Source: a bacterium (GTDB lineage Bacteria; Chloroflexota; Dormibacteria; Aeolococcales; Aeolococcaceae). Taken from it: a stretch of DNA of 36,767 nt. Below, one piece after another: positions 19,686 through 28,031 of this stretch; the first letter of the stretch is position 1; each line of letters begins with the position of its first letter. The notes beneath the pieces are model-generated. The model was not told where the DNA came from, searched no databases, and worked only from the letters and a program-made list of their open reading frames with translations. Position numbers and translations under genes: made by a program. The DNA is taken from positions 1-36,767 of the forward strand of contig JACWAJ010000004.1 in NCBI GenBank assembly GCA_014874355.1, read 5' to 3'.

Positions 19686-20441
19686 TCAAAAGGAGCGGTC
19701 CCGGGCGATCAGCAGGCGCAGGGCGTCCACAGCGGTGTCAATGGTCGTATCGATGGGCAATGCCGTGACATCTTCCGGCATCTCGGCTTCAGCTCCCGCA
19801 ACGTTCACGACCCCAACCACACCCCCTGCGCGCACACGGCGCACTTGCGCCGCGATGAACACCGAGGCGCACTCCATTTCGGCCGCAAGGCAGCCGAAGC
19901 GACGACCAGCTTCCCAGTGAGCACGGAGTTGCCCGGCGACAGGCATGCGATCCATCTCCATCTCGCTGTAGAGGGAATCTTTAGATGACACTATGCCAAC
20001 CCGGTGACGATGATTCGCGCGCTTGGCAGCATCGCGTAGCGCCAAGACGACGTCCAGGCTGGCCACCGCCGGGAAGCTGGCCGGCGCGTACTGGTACGAC
20101 GTGCCGTCATCGCGAATCGCCGCACTGCAGATGACCAGATCCCCATATCGCAGTTCAGGCTGCACCGCCCCGCAAGTGCCGACGCGAATGAGTGTGGTGG
20201 CACCGACATTGCACAGTTCCTCCAGGGCGATCGCCGCCGAGGGCCCGCCGATCCCCGTCGAGCAGACGCTGACTAGAACCCCGTCCAACTCACCTGTGAA
20301 GGTGGTGTACTCGCGATTGCTCATCACGTGGCGGGGAGAGTCGAAACGCTCCGCGATCTTCTCGGAGCGACCGGGATCGCCGGGGAGCAGGACGTAGGTG
20401 CCGATGTCTCCGGCATCGAGTTGGAGGTGGTATTGACGCAT
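19686..20441 (-). CDS. udp: Uridine phosphorylase-type nucleoside phosphorylase
   Basis: At 251 aa it has the nucleoside phosphorylase-I fold: VLLPGDPGRSEKIAERFD (phosphate site), FTGELDGVLVSVCSTGIGGP, TLIRVGTCGAVQPELRYGDLVI, and the substrate motif CLAAEMECASVF (EMECA). Length and these motifs match Udp (uridine + phosphate to uracil and ribose 1-phosphate), cytoplasmic pyrimidine salvage. A purine-type specificity is less likely because the N-terminal QYHLQLDAGDIGTYVLLPGDP block is Udp-like. It ends 37 bp from the convergent HAD gene and is divergent from the duplicated lipoprotein gene. Confidence 0.88.
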   Translation of the reverse strand: MRQYHLQLDAGDIGTYVLLPGDPGRSEKIAERFDSPRHVMSNREYTTFTGELDGVLVSVCSTGIGGPSAAIALEELCNVGATTLIRVGTCGAVQPELRYGDLVICSAAIRDDGTSYQYAPASFPAVASLDVVLALRDAAKRANHRHRVGIVSSKDSLYSEMEMDRMPVAGQLRAHWEAGRRFGCLAAEMECASVFIAAQVRRVRAGGVVGVVNVAGAEAEMPEDVTALPIDTTIDTAVDALRLLIARDRSF

Positions 20442-20522
20442 GGTGGAGTGACGATAGCAACCGGCTTCACGCTACCGCCAACGTCCGTCACGTGTCCCTT
20501 GGTATGGGGTAACTTTGGTGCC

Positions 20523-21857
20523 ATGTCCCGCCGTGCATCTCTCGGTATCCTCCTGGCTGGCGCCACGGTTCTGCTCTCCGCGTGTGGCCCGACATCCTCA
20601 AGTCTGAAGGCGGGTCCGACGCCGTTCATTCCCTTTCCCAGCATTGACACACCGATCAGTTCGATCTCGGGTGCACAGCAAGCGGTCTGGAGTGCCTACG
20701 AAGTCGCGACCGTGCCCGGAGTCAATGCGCTGGGGACCATCCCCCCAGCGCCGCCTGTGATCAACGCAAGCTATGGCGCCGTTCCCGACGATGTGGCCCA
20801 GCAGTGGGCCAATGCCTACTTCCGCGACGCCGCCTGGCGCCGGTGGGCGCTACTAAACACACAGGCGAATTTTCTCAGCCACCTCGACGGGCCCAACGAA
20901 GATGCCGGGACGGCCCAGCGCGGCATCGTCGTCCGATACCCCGACTGCGCGCTGTATCCCACTCAGATGGCGCTCCTTCCGGTACCCCCAGACCTCAGCG
21001 GCAAGGTCATCGGGGGGGACAACTGGGCTTTCCTCATGACCTACACGGCGCCACCCACAACGCCCTGCACTGTTGTCAACGTCTACCCGGACGGGCACAG
21101 CGACACCAATATGCAGTTCACCGGCACGCGTGTCACCATCGACAAGGGTTGGCTGCACCTGGATCCGCTACTCGGCGACCTTTGGATCACCGACGTCCGC
21201 CAGACCTGCACCTTCCAATGCCCTCCAACACCGGCGGCAACCCCGAGTCCGCCCTTCACTTTCCCTAACGACGACACCCCGATAGGCCAGGCGACGCCCC
21301 AGCAGCAGGCTGTCTTTGCGTCTTACACAATGCAACTTGTGCCGCGTAAGGGAGTCGTGTCCGCCATTCCAAAACCACCCAAGGTCGATAACCAGACCGC
21401 CGGCGTAATCTCCGACACCCTGGCTCAACAGTGGGGCCGCGCCGTGTTCCAGACCCAGACCTGGCTCAAGTGGGCTGAGGAGATGGGGCAGAAGGACTTC
21501 GCCAACCATCTCGGAGACCCCAGCCTGACCAACGACGATCTCGCGCAGAGCATGGCCAAGGGTGGAGTCCCTGCGCTGCCCACGTGTGCCGTCTACCCCG
21601 ACGCCATGTCGCTATCCATCATCACCGATCGCGAACGCCACGGAATGGCGCAATCGGCAACCCGTTTGGACCAGTTCGTATTCAACTTGAAGTTCAAGAC
21701 TCCATGCTCCGTGACGGTGACCTTCCTCGACGGCAAGACCGCCACCGTCTCCATGCCCAAGGAGCTCACCAGCTATGGTTCGGTCCGAGACGATCCGCTC
21801 CTAGGCGAGATCTGGCATCCGGAGACCGTGATCACTCCCAGCGCCTACGGCTTCTAG
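20523..21857 (+). CDS. Lipoprotein with an internally duplicated domain, function unknown
   Basis: From ATG 20523 the 444-aa product starts MSRRASLGILLAGATVLLSA followed by Cys21, a clear lipobox (LLSAC). The mature protein is two copies of one domain of about 180 aa, residues 42-221 and 251-431. Matching blocks are DTPISSISGAQQAVWSAY / DTPIGQATPQQQAVFASY, DDVAQQWANAYF / DTLAQQWGRAVF, CALYPTQMALL / CAVYPDAMSLS, TTPCTVVNVYPDG / KTPCSVTVTFLDG and DPLLGDLW / DPLLGEIW. Each copy has conserved Cys residues that could form a disulfide. A Pro/Thr linker (PPTPAATPSPPF) joins them. I recognise no named family. TAACTT (20510-20515), 7 nt before the ATG, is a likely -10, so it may be leaderless. Confidence 0.85.
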   Translation: MSRRASLGILLAGATVLLSACGPTSSSLKAGPTPFIPFPSIDTPISSISGAQQAVWSAYEVATVPGVNALGTIPPAPPVINASYGAVPDDVAQQWANAYFRDAAWRRWALLNTQANFLSHLDGPNEDAGTAQRGIVVRYPDCALYPTQMALLPVPPDLSGKVIGGDNWAFLMTYTAPPTTPCTVVNVYPDGHSDTNMQFTGTRVTIDKGWLHLDPLLGDLWITDVRQTCTFQCPPTPAATPSPPFTFPNDDTPIGQATPQQQAVFASYTMQLVPRKGVVSAIPKPPKVDNQTAGVISDTLAQQWGRAVFQTQTWLKWAEEMGQKDFANHLGDPSLTNDDLAQSMAKGGVPALPTCAVYPDAMSLSIITDRERHGMAQSATRLDQFVFNLKFKTPCSVTVTFLDGKTATVSMPKELTSYGSVRDDPLLGEIWHPETVITPSAYGF

Positions 21858-21915
21858 CGCACCGTCTCAGCAGCCTGGCCTCCCGTTGTGGGCGCATGAA
21901 GCGCTCGCCGGCTGT

Positions 21916-22262
21916 TCACGAGGCAGCCGAACGCATCCGCTCGTACACCTTGCGGACGTAGAAGTCGCCGATGACGTCCTTGAAGTCGGGGTCGTCGAGG
22001 ATGCGCTTGAAGATCGCCTCGTTGGCACGGCGCGCAGGACGTCGATATCGTGCGGTGCGCAGTCGGCGCGGGGAAAATTTGGGGGCCAGACCGCGGAACT
22101 TGGCACCCCAACGCTCACCGGAATAGCAGCATCCCCGCGCACAGTGAGGTTGTCGGCGAGGAGGCGTATTCCTTCCCCGCCCAGCGTGAGACCTGCGTCC
22201 GGCACATCCGGGATCAGGGATGGAACATGGAGTCCGGCGACTTTTCGACACGAAGCCGGCAT
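21916..22262 (-). pseudogene. Frameshifted gene remnant upstream of ilvE
   Basis: The 425 bp between the lipoprotein and ilvE hold a decayed minus-strand gene. One frame reads PDAGLTLGGEGIRLLADNLT and RADCAPHDIDVLRA. After a shift near 22030 the next frame continues ARRANEAIFKRILDDPDFKD and VIGDFYVRKVYERMRSAAS to TGA at 21918-21916. The C-terminal part resembles the end of large helicase or restriction subunits, but that is weak. No start, promoter or intact upstream part is present. Confidence 0.4.
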
Positions 22263-22282
22263 CCATGGCGTACGCTGCGCCT

Positions 22283-23242
22283 ATGACGCAGACCGCCCCC
22301 CTTCCCACCCCGGCGCGTACCAGCAGACACGACCAGTCCTGGGTCTACCTGGACGGTGAAATCGCCCGTTATGCCGATGCCCGGCTGGGGCTGCTCACCC
22401 ACGCCCTGCATTACGGGACCGGGGTCTTTGAAGGCATCCGGGCCTACTGGAACGCAGATGCCAAACAACTCTACGGGTTGCGGGTCGCCGATCACTTCGA
22501 TCGCATGCGCAAGAGCGCCAAGGTTCTGCAGATGAACTTGCCGCAGTCAACTGGCGAGTTGTGTGAGATCACCTACGAACTGTTGCGCCGCAATCAGTTG
22601 CGCGAGGATTGCTACATCCGCCCCTTGCTGTTCAAGAACATCGAGGAGATCGGCGTGCGCCTGCATGACGTCGCCGACAGCTTCGCCATCGCGGCGATGC
22701 CTATGGGCAACTATGTGTCCACGACCGGACTGCGCTGCATGGTCAGTTCGTGGCGACGGGTCAGCGACACCATGGCCCCGGTTCGCACCAAGTGCACAGG
22801 CGTCTACATCAACAGCGCCCTTGCCAAGAGCGAGGCGCTGCAAAACGGCTTCGACGAAGCCATATTCCTTACTCAAAACGGCCACGTCAGTGAGGGCAGC
22901 GCCGAGAACATCTTCATCCTCCGCAACGGGGAGTTGATCACCCCACCGGCGGCGGACAACATCCTCGAGGGAATAACCCGCGAAGGCGTCATGACACTGG
23001 CACGCCAGGAGCTGAAGATGCCGGTCACGGTTCGCTCCTTCGACCGTTCCGAAATGTACTGCGCCGATGAGGTCTTCCTGTGTGGCACCGGCGCCCAGAT
23101 TGCACCGGTTGTCGACATCGACCACCGCATCATCGGCGACGGGGTTCCCGGTGTGGTGACGTGCCGGATCCAGCAGCTCTACGATGACGCCGTCAAGGGC
23201 CACGTGGAGGCGTTCCGACACTGGCTGACGCCGGTTTACTGA
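22283..23242 (+). CDS. ilvE: Branched-chain amino acid aminotransferase
   Basis: A 319-aa fold-type IV PLP aminotransferase. It shows SWVYLDGEIARYADARLGLL, HALHYGTGVFEGIRAYWN, the lysine region VRTKCTGVYINSALAKSEAL, FDEAIFLTQNGHVSEGSAEN (EGSAEN binds PLP phosphate) and DEVFLCGTGAQIAPV. It transfers amino groups between Leu/Ile/Val and 2-oxoglutarate; length and motifs fit IlvE rather than D-amino acid transaminase or PabC. Start 22283 is chosen because TACGCT (22271-22276) lies 6 nt upstream, suggesting a leaderless mRNA. In-frame ATGs at 22220 and 22265 lie in the remnant upstream. Its stop touches the palindromic element at 23243. Confidence 0.95.
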   Translation: MTQTAPLPTPARTSRHDQSWVYLDGEIARYADARLGLLTHALHYGTGVFEGIRAYWNADAKQLYGLRVADHFDRMRKSAKVLQMNLPQSTGELCEITYELLRRNQLREDCYIRPLLFKNIEEIGVRLHDVADSFAIAAMPMGNYVSTTGLRCMVSSWRRVSDTMAPVRTKCTGVYINSALAKSEALQNGFDEAIFLTQNGHVSEGSAENIFILRNGELITPPAADNILEGITREGVMTLARQELKMPVTVRSFDRSEMYCADEVFLCGTGAQIAPVVDIDHRIIGDGVPGVVTCRIQQLYDDAVKGHVEAFRHWLTPVY

Positions 23243-23421
23243 AGAACGTGTTTTGACCTCCCCGTCCGGCATCTCATCCGCCCATCCTCGCCGATGCGCG
23301 CGTCAGCTTCTGCGGTCCTTGGACGAGTACTTACAGTACGCGTCCTGTGGTCCTCGGCACTTCCTTCGCCTCGACGGTCTGTCCGGCGGTCTGCTCGTCC
23401 GGGGAGGTCAAAACACGTTCT
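23243..23421. repeat. 179-bp dyad-symmetric element with perfect 22-bp terminal inverted repeats
   Basis: The arms at 23243-23264 (starting AGAACGTGTTTTGACC) and 23400-23421 (ending GGTCAAAACACGTTCT) are perfect 22-bp inverted copies. A central hairpin, GGACGAGTAC (23321-23330), TTACA, GTACGCGTCC (23336-23345), shares nearly the same dyad centre (about 23333). The element begins right after the ilvE stop and its right arm overlaps the last two bases of the glxK stop. It could be a MITE-like insertion or a large bidirectional terminator. Confidence 0.8.
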
Positions 23422-24529
23422 AGGGCCCCTGCCGTCTCCATCGGGCGACGAGTTTGGCCCCCATCAACTCGAGCCGGCGCCGGGTGGCATCGGCGTCACC
23501 CGGTGCAGTCCCCAGTGCGACGACGGACTCGAAGAGATCCGGCAGTGGGTCTTCGACAATGCCCGCAACCGCCACACAACTGATCCCTCGCTCCAGGCAG
23601 CGCATCGCCACCTCTGCGGGAGCCTTGCCCCGGGATGTCTGACTGTCGATCCGCCCCTCACCGGTAATCACCAGGTCAGCATCAACCAGTGCCTCGTCCA
23701 GGTGGCACTCATCGCAGACGAGCGCCGCCCCAGGGCGCAGTGTGGCGTCCAGACAAGCCAGGCCGAAGGCACTGCCGCCGGCAGCCCCCATGCCGGCCTG
23801 TACAGCCATGCCGGGTTTTCCGGCAACGCGCTCGATCAACGTGGCAAAGCGCCTCAGTCCGGCGTCGAGGTCGGCCACCTGGCTAGCACTGGCCCCCTTC
23901 TGGGGCGCGAATACGTAAGCCGCGCCCTGTTCACCATAGAGCGGGTTGTCGACGTCGACGGCCACCTCCAGCCGCACACCGGCAACCCGTGCCCGCGCCG
24001 GAGCGAAGTCTACGTTCGCAACCCATGCGGTAGCGCCTCCACCACGAGGGACGGGACCGCCGATGCCGTCCCAGAACGTGGCTCCCAGCGCTTCGAGAAT
24101 GCCCCGGCCGGCATCTGTGGTGGCACTACCGCCAAGGCCCACAAGGATCCGCAAAGCGCCCGAGTCGATTGCCGCAGCGATCAACTCGCCAACGCCAAAC
24201 GTACTGGCCGCCAACGCATCTTTGGGACTTCCGGCAAGGAGTCGCAGCCCGGCCGCTTCGGCCAGTTCGACCACCGCCGTCTTATCGTCGATCCAGCCAA
24301 GGCGTGCCGGCGTCGGAGCTCCCAGTGGACCCCTGACGGTATGGCTCTCGATCCAGCCGGTCGTCCCGGCGTTGGCGACGAGCACATCGAGCGTGCCGTC
24401 GCCCCCGTCAGCGACAGGGACGGCCTGCGCCGTGGCGCCGGCCCGGCGGGCTCCCGCGACCAGAGCCCCGGCAGCAACGGCGGCATCCAGTGTGCCCTTG
24501 AAGGCATTGGGGGCGCAGACCACATGCAT
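23420..24529 (-). CDS. glxK: Glycerate kinase (GlxK/GarK family)
   Basis: At 369 aa it starts MHVVCAPNAFKGTLDAAVAA, the family N-terminus, then VPVADGGDGTLDVL, LLAGSPKDALAASTFGVGEL, LVGLGGSATTDAGRGILEAL, VDVDNPLYGEQGAAYVFAPQ and LVITGEGRIDSQTSRGKAPA. These are diagnostic of glycerate 2-kinase (GarK/GlxK): D-glycerate + ATP to phosphoglycerate, feeding glyoxylate-derived carbon into glycolysis. A CATAAT hexamer lies about 30 bp upstream. It is convergent with ilvE across the palindromic element. Family certainty is high; whether the product is 2- or 3-phosphoglycerate is not visible. Confidence 0.95.
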   Translation of the reverse strand: MHVVCAPNAFKGTLDAAVAAGALVAGARRAGATAQAVPVADGGDGTLDVLVANAGTTGWIESHTVRGPLGAPTPARLGWIDDKTAVVELAEAAGLRLLAGSPKDALAASTFGVGELIAAAIDSGALRILVGLGGSATTDAGRGILEALGATFWDGIGGPVPRGGGATAWVANVDFAPARARVAGVRLEVAVDVDNPLYGEQGAAYVFAPQKGASASQVADLDAGLRRFATLIERVAGKPGMAVQAGMGAAGGSAFGLACLDATLRPGAALVCDECHLDEALVDADLVITGEGRIDSQTSRGKAPAEVAMRCLERGISCVAVAGIVEDPLPDLFESVVALGTAPGDADATRRRLELMGAKLVARWRRQGP

Positions 24530-24577
24530 TTAAAAACAGCCTATCGCGTTTTGATTATGCCCACGGACCGCATCTGA

Positions 24578-25051
24578 TCACCGGCCCCAGATGCGGTAGT
24601 TGCTGTCGAAATCGTCGCCGATGAGACCCTGCTGGACGAGGGCCGTGAAGCGAGCATAAGGATCGCGCGAGTCGCCTTGTCTTCGCAGAGTGCGTTCGTC
24701 GTTCACGTAGAGGAAGATGATCGTTTTGGCCGATTCCAGAAATACGAAGAAAACGCGGTAGCGCCGGGGGAGACCGTGACCCTTGATGCGTCTGAACTTT
24801 GCGAGTGGCGCGTGGAGACGGAAGTCCTTGTGGTTAGGGTCGGAGGGAATGATGTCGTAGCCCAAGCCATAGAGCGCGGAGAAGAGCTTGAACGAGAGGA
24901 ACAGGGCGAATTCCGGTTCGCTTTCAATCGAGGACGACTGGTCGGCAGAGGGACACAGGGTGATGCCTTCCGCAAAGTGTTGGCCATGCGGGCACGCGCA
25001 GGCAGTATGCAGCCGGCCGCCGGCGCAATAAGTGACAACCGGCGGCCGCAT
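24578..25051 (-). CDS. YhaV-family toxin-like protein, orphan, 5' end uncertain
   Basis: From residue about 55 the frame matches the YhaV toxin C-terminal region: YDIIPSDPNHKDFRLHAPLA, a basic segment, YRVFFVFLESAKTIIFLYVN, and NDERTLRRQGDSRDPYARFT. YhaV is a ribosome-dependent mRNA interferase normally neutralised by PrlF encoded just upstream. Here no PrlF-like gene exists on either side; the upstream neighbour is divergent. The N-terminal 45 residues (MRPPVVTYCAGGRLHTACAC and on) are Cys/His-rich and unlike the family, and there is no in-frame ATG after 25051. So the true N-terminus may be lost and the gene decaying. Confidence 0.6.
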   Translation of the reverse strand: MRPPVVTYCAGGRLHTACACPHGQHFAEGITLCPSADQSSSIESEPEFALFLSFKLFSALYGLGYDIIPSDPNHKDFRLHAPLAKFRRIKGHGLPRRYRVFFVFLESAKTIIFLYVNDERTLRRQGDSRDPYARFTALVQQGLIGDDFDSNYRIWGR

Positions 25052-25060
25052 AGCTACAGT
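25032..25060 (+). promoter_or_regulatory. Promoter of the DUF3501 gene
   Basis: GTGACA (25032-25037), a 17-bp spacer and TACAGT (25055-25060) form one of the best sigma-70-type promoters in the window. The start site would fall about 4 nt before ATG 25071. It overlaps the 5' region of the divergent toxin-like gene. Confidence 0.55.
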
Positions 25061-25070
25061 GATCGTCGCA

Positions 25071-25643
25071 ATGCACGAATTGAAGCCCGGCGACATCCTT
25101 CTGGACGACGAATACGAAGCCTCGCGTGCCGGCGAACAGCGCCATCTCGCCGACGTCAAGCGCCACCGCCGCATCGTCCTTGACGACGCCATCGAACTCG
25201 TTTTCGAGAATCTCGAAACCGTTCGCGGCGTGGTCGAGGAAATGGTTCGAACCGAACACCTGCACGACCATGGCGAGATCGCCGCCGAGGTGGGCGCTTT
25301 CAACGCCATCGTTCCCCGTTTAGGCGAACTCTCGGCTTGCCTCTACCTGGAGGTGAACGACGCCGCCGATCTTGCGCGTCGCGCCGAGCAACTGGTGGGC
25401 GTGGAACGCACGGTGTGGCTCCTAATCGGCGACGAGCGCGTGGACGTCCTGGTGGAAGAGGTCGAGGTCGAACCCGAAACCCCCGCGATGTATCACCTCC
25501 GATTCAGGCCCACCACCGAACAACGGCGTGCCTGGCAAGAGGGCGCCCGCATCGTTATGGGTTGCGACCATCCCGCCTGCACCAGTCGCGTCGAGCTGAC
25601 GCAAGACCAAAGTCAGGCGCTGGTGGCCGACCTCGAAGTCTGA
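25071..25643 (+). CDS. DUF3501 family protein
   Basis: A 190-aa soluble protein with the DUF3501 pattern: MHELKPGDILLDDEYEASRA, a basic HLADVKRHRRIVL, LVFENLETVRGVVEEMVRTE, FNAIVPRLGELSACLYLEVN, and a C-terminal RIVMGCDHPACTSRVELTQD with Cys/His that could bind metal. Function is unknown; family members often neighbour rubrerythrin or Fe-S redox genes, but none is seen here. There is no Shine-Dalgarno site, consistent with the near-leaderless promoter. Its last 31 bp overlap the convergent glycosyltransferase gene. Confidence 0.82.
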   Translation: MHELKPGDILLDDEYEASRAGEQRHLADVKRHRRIVLDDAIELVFENLETVRGVVEEMVRTEHLHDHGEIAAEVGAFNAIVPRLGELSACLYLEVNDAADLARRAEQLVGVERTVWLLIGDERVDVLVEEVEVEPETPAMYHLRFRPTTEQRRAWQEGARIVMGCDHPACTSRVELTQDQSQALVADLEV

Positions 25644-26746
25644 CGCGCCGACTGACGGTACACGCCGGCAGTGGCTATGGCACAAGCCTCCCAGGTGTAG
25701 CCACCCGCGCGTTCCAGGCCCCTCCGACGCAACTCCTCCCGGCGGCGTGTCTCATGCAGAACGTCTCGGATACCACGCCCGAGTGCGTCGACATCGCCAA
25801 CGGCAACTGTGATGCCGGCGCCACCCACCAGGGTCTCCAGGTTCCCCCCATTGGTGCTGACCACGGCACAGCCACAGGCCATGGCTTCGAGAGCCGGCAT
25901 GCCAAAGCCCTCATGTCGAGAACTGATGACACAGCAACCGGCGTTGCGATAGAGCGCGGCCAGAGCAGTGTCTTCCAGCCGGCCGCAGATCGTGACCTTA
26001 ACGCCACGCTTCCGCGCAACCGCCCTCACCCGCTCCGCCTCCGCTCCCGGGGCACCCACGAGCGCCAGGGGCAGCGAACCGGCGCCGCCGGGAACGGCTT
26101 CTACAAGAATGTCGAGCGCCTTGCGCGGATCGTGGTGCCGGAGGCTGCCGGTCCAAATCAGGTAGCCCTCTCGTTCGAGACCCAATCCGCGCAATACGCC
26201 CGCATCCGCAGCCGCCGGCCTGGAACTGAAGGGCGGCGCGACTCCGAGCGGGATGACATGCATTCGCCGGGCGTCCAGGTTGAGCGTTGCGATCGCTTCT
26301 TCCGCCGACGTCTGGCTGACGGCTATGTATGCCGCGCACCGGCGCAGCAGGCGTGCCTGCACCGCGGCGTGAAGACGCATGGCCATGCCCCGGGCCCCAC
26401 CGGGCAACGGTTGACGCCACAACTCGACATCGTGGATGGTGACCACCTGGCGCGACAGCGGGAAACCGAGCACAGGTTCGCCACCGACTCCGTGGACGAG
26501 GTGGGGATGGTGGCGCAGGCTGTCACGCAACGCCGGAAGTTGGGCATGTAGAAAGCGTCCCGGCCGCGATTCGCTGCGGGGGGGGCCCACGTCGAGTGCC
26601 CGAACATCGAGGCCATCCATGCCTTCGAGCGCATGCCTCAAGTGCCTTGCATAGCGACCGATCCCCGCCGCCGCACGACCGTCGCCAAGGCAACTCGTCT
26701 CCAGCAGAACCGAGAGACAGGCCGGCGGTGGCTCAGACTGCCTCAT
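25613..26746 (-). CDS. Glycosyltransferase family 4-type (GT-B) enzyme
   Basis: A 377-aa GT-B protein. The N-terminal domain shows GDGRAAAGIGRYARHLRHAL and HLVHGVGGEPVLGF; the acceptor/donor hinge is MHVIPLGVAPPF. The C-terminal nucleotide-sugar domain has LIWTGSLRHHDPRKALDILV, VTICGRLEDTALAALYRNAG and ISSRHEGFGMPALEAMACGC (EX7E-type motif). Donor and acceptor are unknown; envelope polysaccharide or glycolipid synthesis is likely. Start 26746 is preferred over 26752 because GGAGG then lies 6 nt upstream. It overlaps the patatin-like gene by 14 bp, so translation is coupled. Confidence 0.88.
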   Translation of the reverse strand: MRQSEPPPACLSVLLETSCLGDGRAAAGIGRYARHLRHALEGMDGLDVRALDVGPPRSESRPGRFLHAQLPALRDSLRHHPHLVHGVGGEPVLGFPLSRQVVTIHDVELWRQPLPGGARGMAMRLHAAVQARLLRRCAAYIAVSQTSAEEAIATLNLDARRMHVIPLGVAPPFSSRPAAADAGVLRGLGLEREGYLIWTGSLRHHDPRKALDILVEAVPGGAGSLPLALVGAPGAEAERVRAVARKRGVKVTICGRLEDTALAALYRNAGCCVISSRHEGFGMPALEAMACGCAVVSTNGGNLETLVGGAGITVAVGDVDALGRGIRDVLHETRRREELRRRGLERAGGYTWEACAIATAGVYRQSARQTSRSATSA

Positions 26747-28019
26747 CCTCATCCTCCACGAGTTTCACGTGGGGACGGCGATCGAACACGGTTTGATGCA
26801 GCAGCCGCCGGAACAGGCCGGGGGAGTCCACGCTGTCCACGGGAATTTGCCGCGGGTTGCGATTGATATAGCGACGGGTGATGTGAAGGCCGTGCTTGGG
26901 GATGATGCGGCGCAGATAGCCCCACGAATCGTAGAGCCCGTTGCTCACCGACTCGTAGCCGTGCTGGAGGACCATGAGGCGGGCCGAGAACGACATCAAC
27001 TCGTGGAAGAACATCTTCTCGTCATCAGGACGCGGCTCGATAAGCAGGAGATCGACATCGGGATGGCTTTCGCGCACGAGGCGGAGGTGTTCCAGCATTC
27101 CGTCATGAAGCATGCCGCGGAACACCTGGTTGTAGACACCACGCGCGCCGAGGTCGGCCAGGTGACCCCCCGTCTGCTCGCGCAGCGACGGGGGAACCTC
27201 CATGGCGGTTGCGTCGATGGGCACGATGGGATTGATGACGACGATGAGCGTGGCTCCGGCGTCGACGGCGACGTCGATGGCGGAGATGCCCTTGATACCG
27301 CCGTCTACGTAGTCGACACCGTCGATGCGAACCGGCTTGAAGAGCACGGGGAGGGCACTGGACGCGGTGGACGCGGTGCTGATCGGGACGTTGGCGTGGC
27401 GAGAGCGCGAGAAGACGACCCGCTCTCCCGAGTCGAGAGCACAGGCGACGATGTGGAGTTCCTTCTCCAGCTCCCGGAAGTCGTCTGTGAATCCGTGTTC
27501 GAGGAGTGCGTCGTGCAGGAACTGGGTGAGATGACCGGAGTCGAAGACCCCCGATGGCAGCAGGGGCAAGAGCATGCCGGCCAGGTCGAGCAGATTGATC
27601 TGCGTGGGATGCTTGACCACTTCAACCGCCATCTGCCGTACCAGCCGGGGCAGCTTGAGCAGGCGATATCTGAGTTCCCCCAGATTGGGACGGTAGAGCG
27701 TCGCCGCACCGGGCGGCTTGAGCTTGGCGCTGTGCCCCTCGAAGCCAAGCGCAATGTCGGTAGGCGAAATGCCGGCGGCCAGCATGGCGGCGATGATCGC
27801 TCCCGCCGAGGTGCCGACATAAACGTCGAAGTCGTTGACGGTGGCGCCGACCAGAAGGTCGTCAAGCGCCCTGAGCGCACCGACCTCGTAAGTGAGTCCG
27901 GTGATGCCACCGCCACAGAGGACAAGCGCACGCTTCCCGCCCGTCGGGTCCAGGGGCGGTGGCTTGCGCTGCTGCCGGCTTGCGGTACGAAGTACGGTCT
28001 CTACGCGTCGCTTGGCCAT
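26733..28019 (-). CDS. Patatin-like phospholipase
   Basis: From ATG 28019 (428 aa) it has the patatin triad elements: the oxyanion loop ALVLCGGGITGLTYEVGALR, the nucleophile elbow YVGTSAGAIIAAML (GxSxG), and the catalytic Asp in VDYVDGGIKGISAIDVAV (DGG). A C-terminal region of about 180 aa follows (SFSARLMVLQHGYESVSNGL). Patatins hydrolyse acyl esters of phospholipids; here it is probably cytoplasmic or peripheral membrane since no signal peptide is seen. A -10 TATCAT ends 6 nt before 28019, so 28019 is chosen over the upstream start at 28094. The overlap with a glycosyltransferase gene suggests a joint role in membrane lipid or glycolipid turnover (inference). Confidence 0.92.
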   Translation of the reverse strand: MAKRRVETVLRTASRQQRKPPPLDPTGGKRALVLCGGGITGLTYEVGALRALDDLLVGATVNDFDVYVGTSAGAIIAAMLAAGISPTDIALGFEGHSAKLKPPGAATLYRPNLGELRYRLLKLPRLVRQMAVEVVKHPTQINLLDLAGMLLPLLPSGVFDSGHLTQFLHDALLEHGFTDDFRELEKELHIVACALDSGERVVFSRSRHANVPISTASTASSALPVLFKPVRIDGVDYVDGGIKGISAIDVAVDAGATLIVVINPIVPIDATAMEVPPSLREQTGGHLADLGARGVYNQVFRGMLHDGMLEHLRLVRESHPDVDLLLIEPRPDDEKMFFHELMSFSARLMVLQHGYESVSNGLYDSWGYLRRIIPKHGLHITRRYINRNPRQIPVDSVDSPGLFRRLLHQTVFDRRPHVKLVEDEDEAV

Positions 28020-28025
28020 GACCTG

Positions 28026-28031
28026 ATGATA
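28026..28031 (-). promoter_or_regulatory. -10 element of the patatin-like gene, leaderless
   Basis: TATCAT (5 of 6 to consensus) ends exactly 6 nt before the ATG at 28019. No Shine-Dalgarno site lies between, so the mRNA probably starts at the start codon. Confidence 0.5.

Noticed and set aside
23243-23421. Integron attC site
   Set aside because: The ends lack GTTRRRY/RYYYAAC core sites and the perfect 22-bp arms are unlike attC.
23294-24577. Plus-strand frame of about 427 codons across glxK
   Set aside because: Antisense to a complete glycerate kinase and includes the palindromic element.
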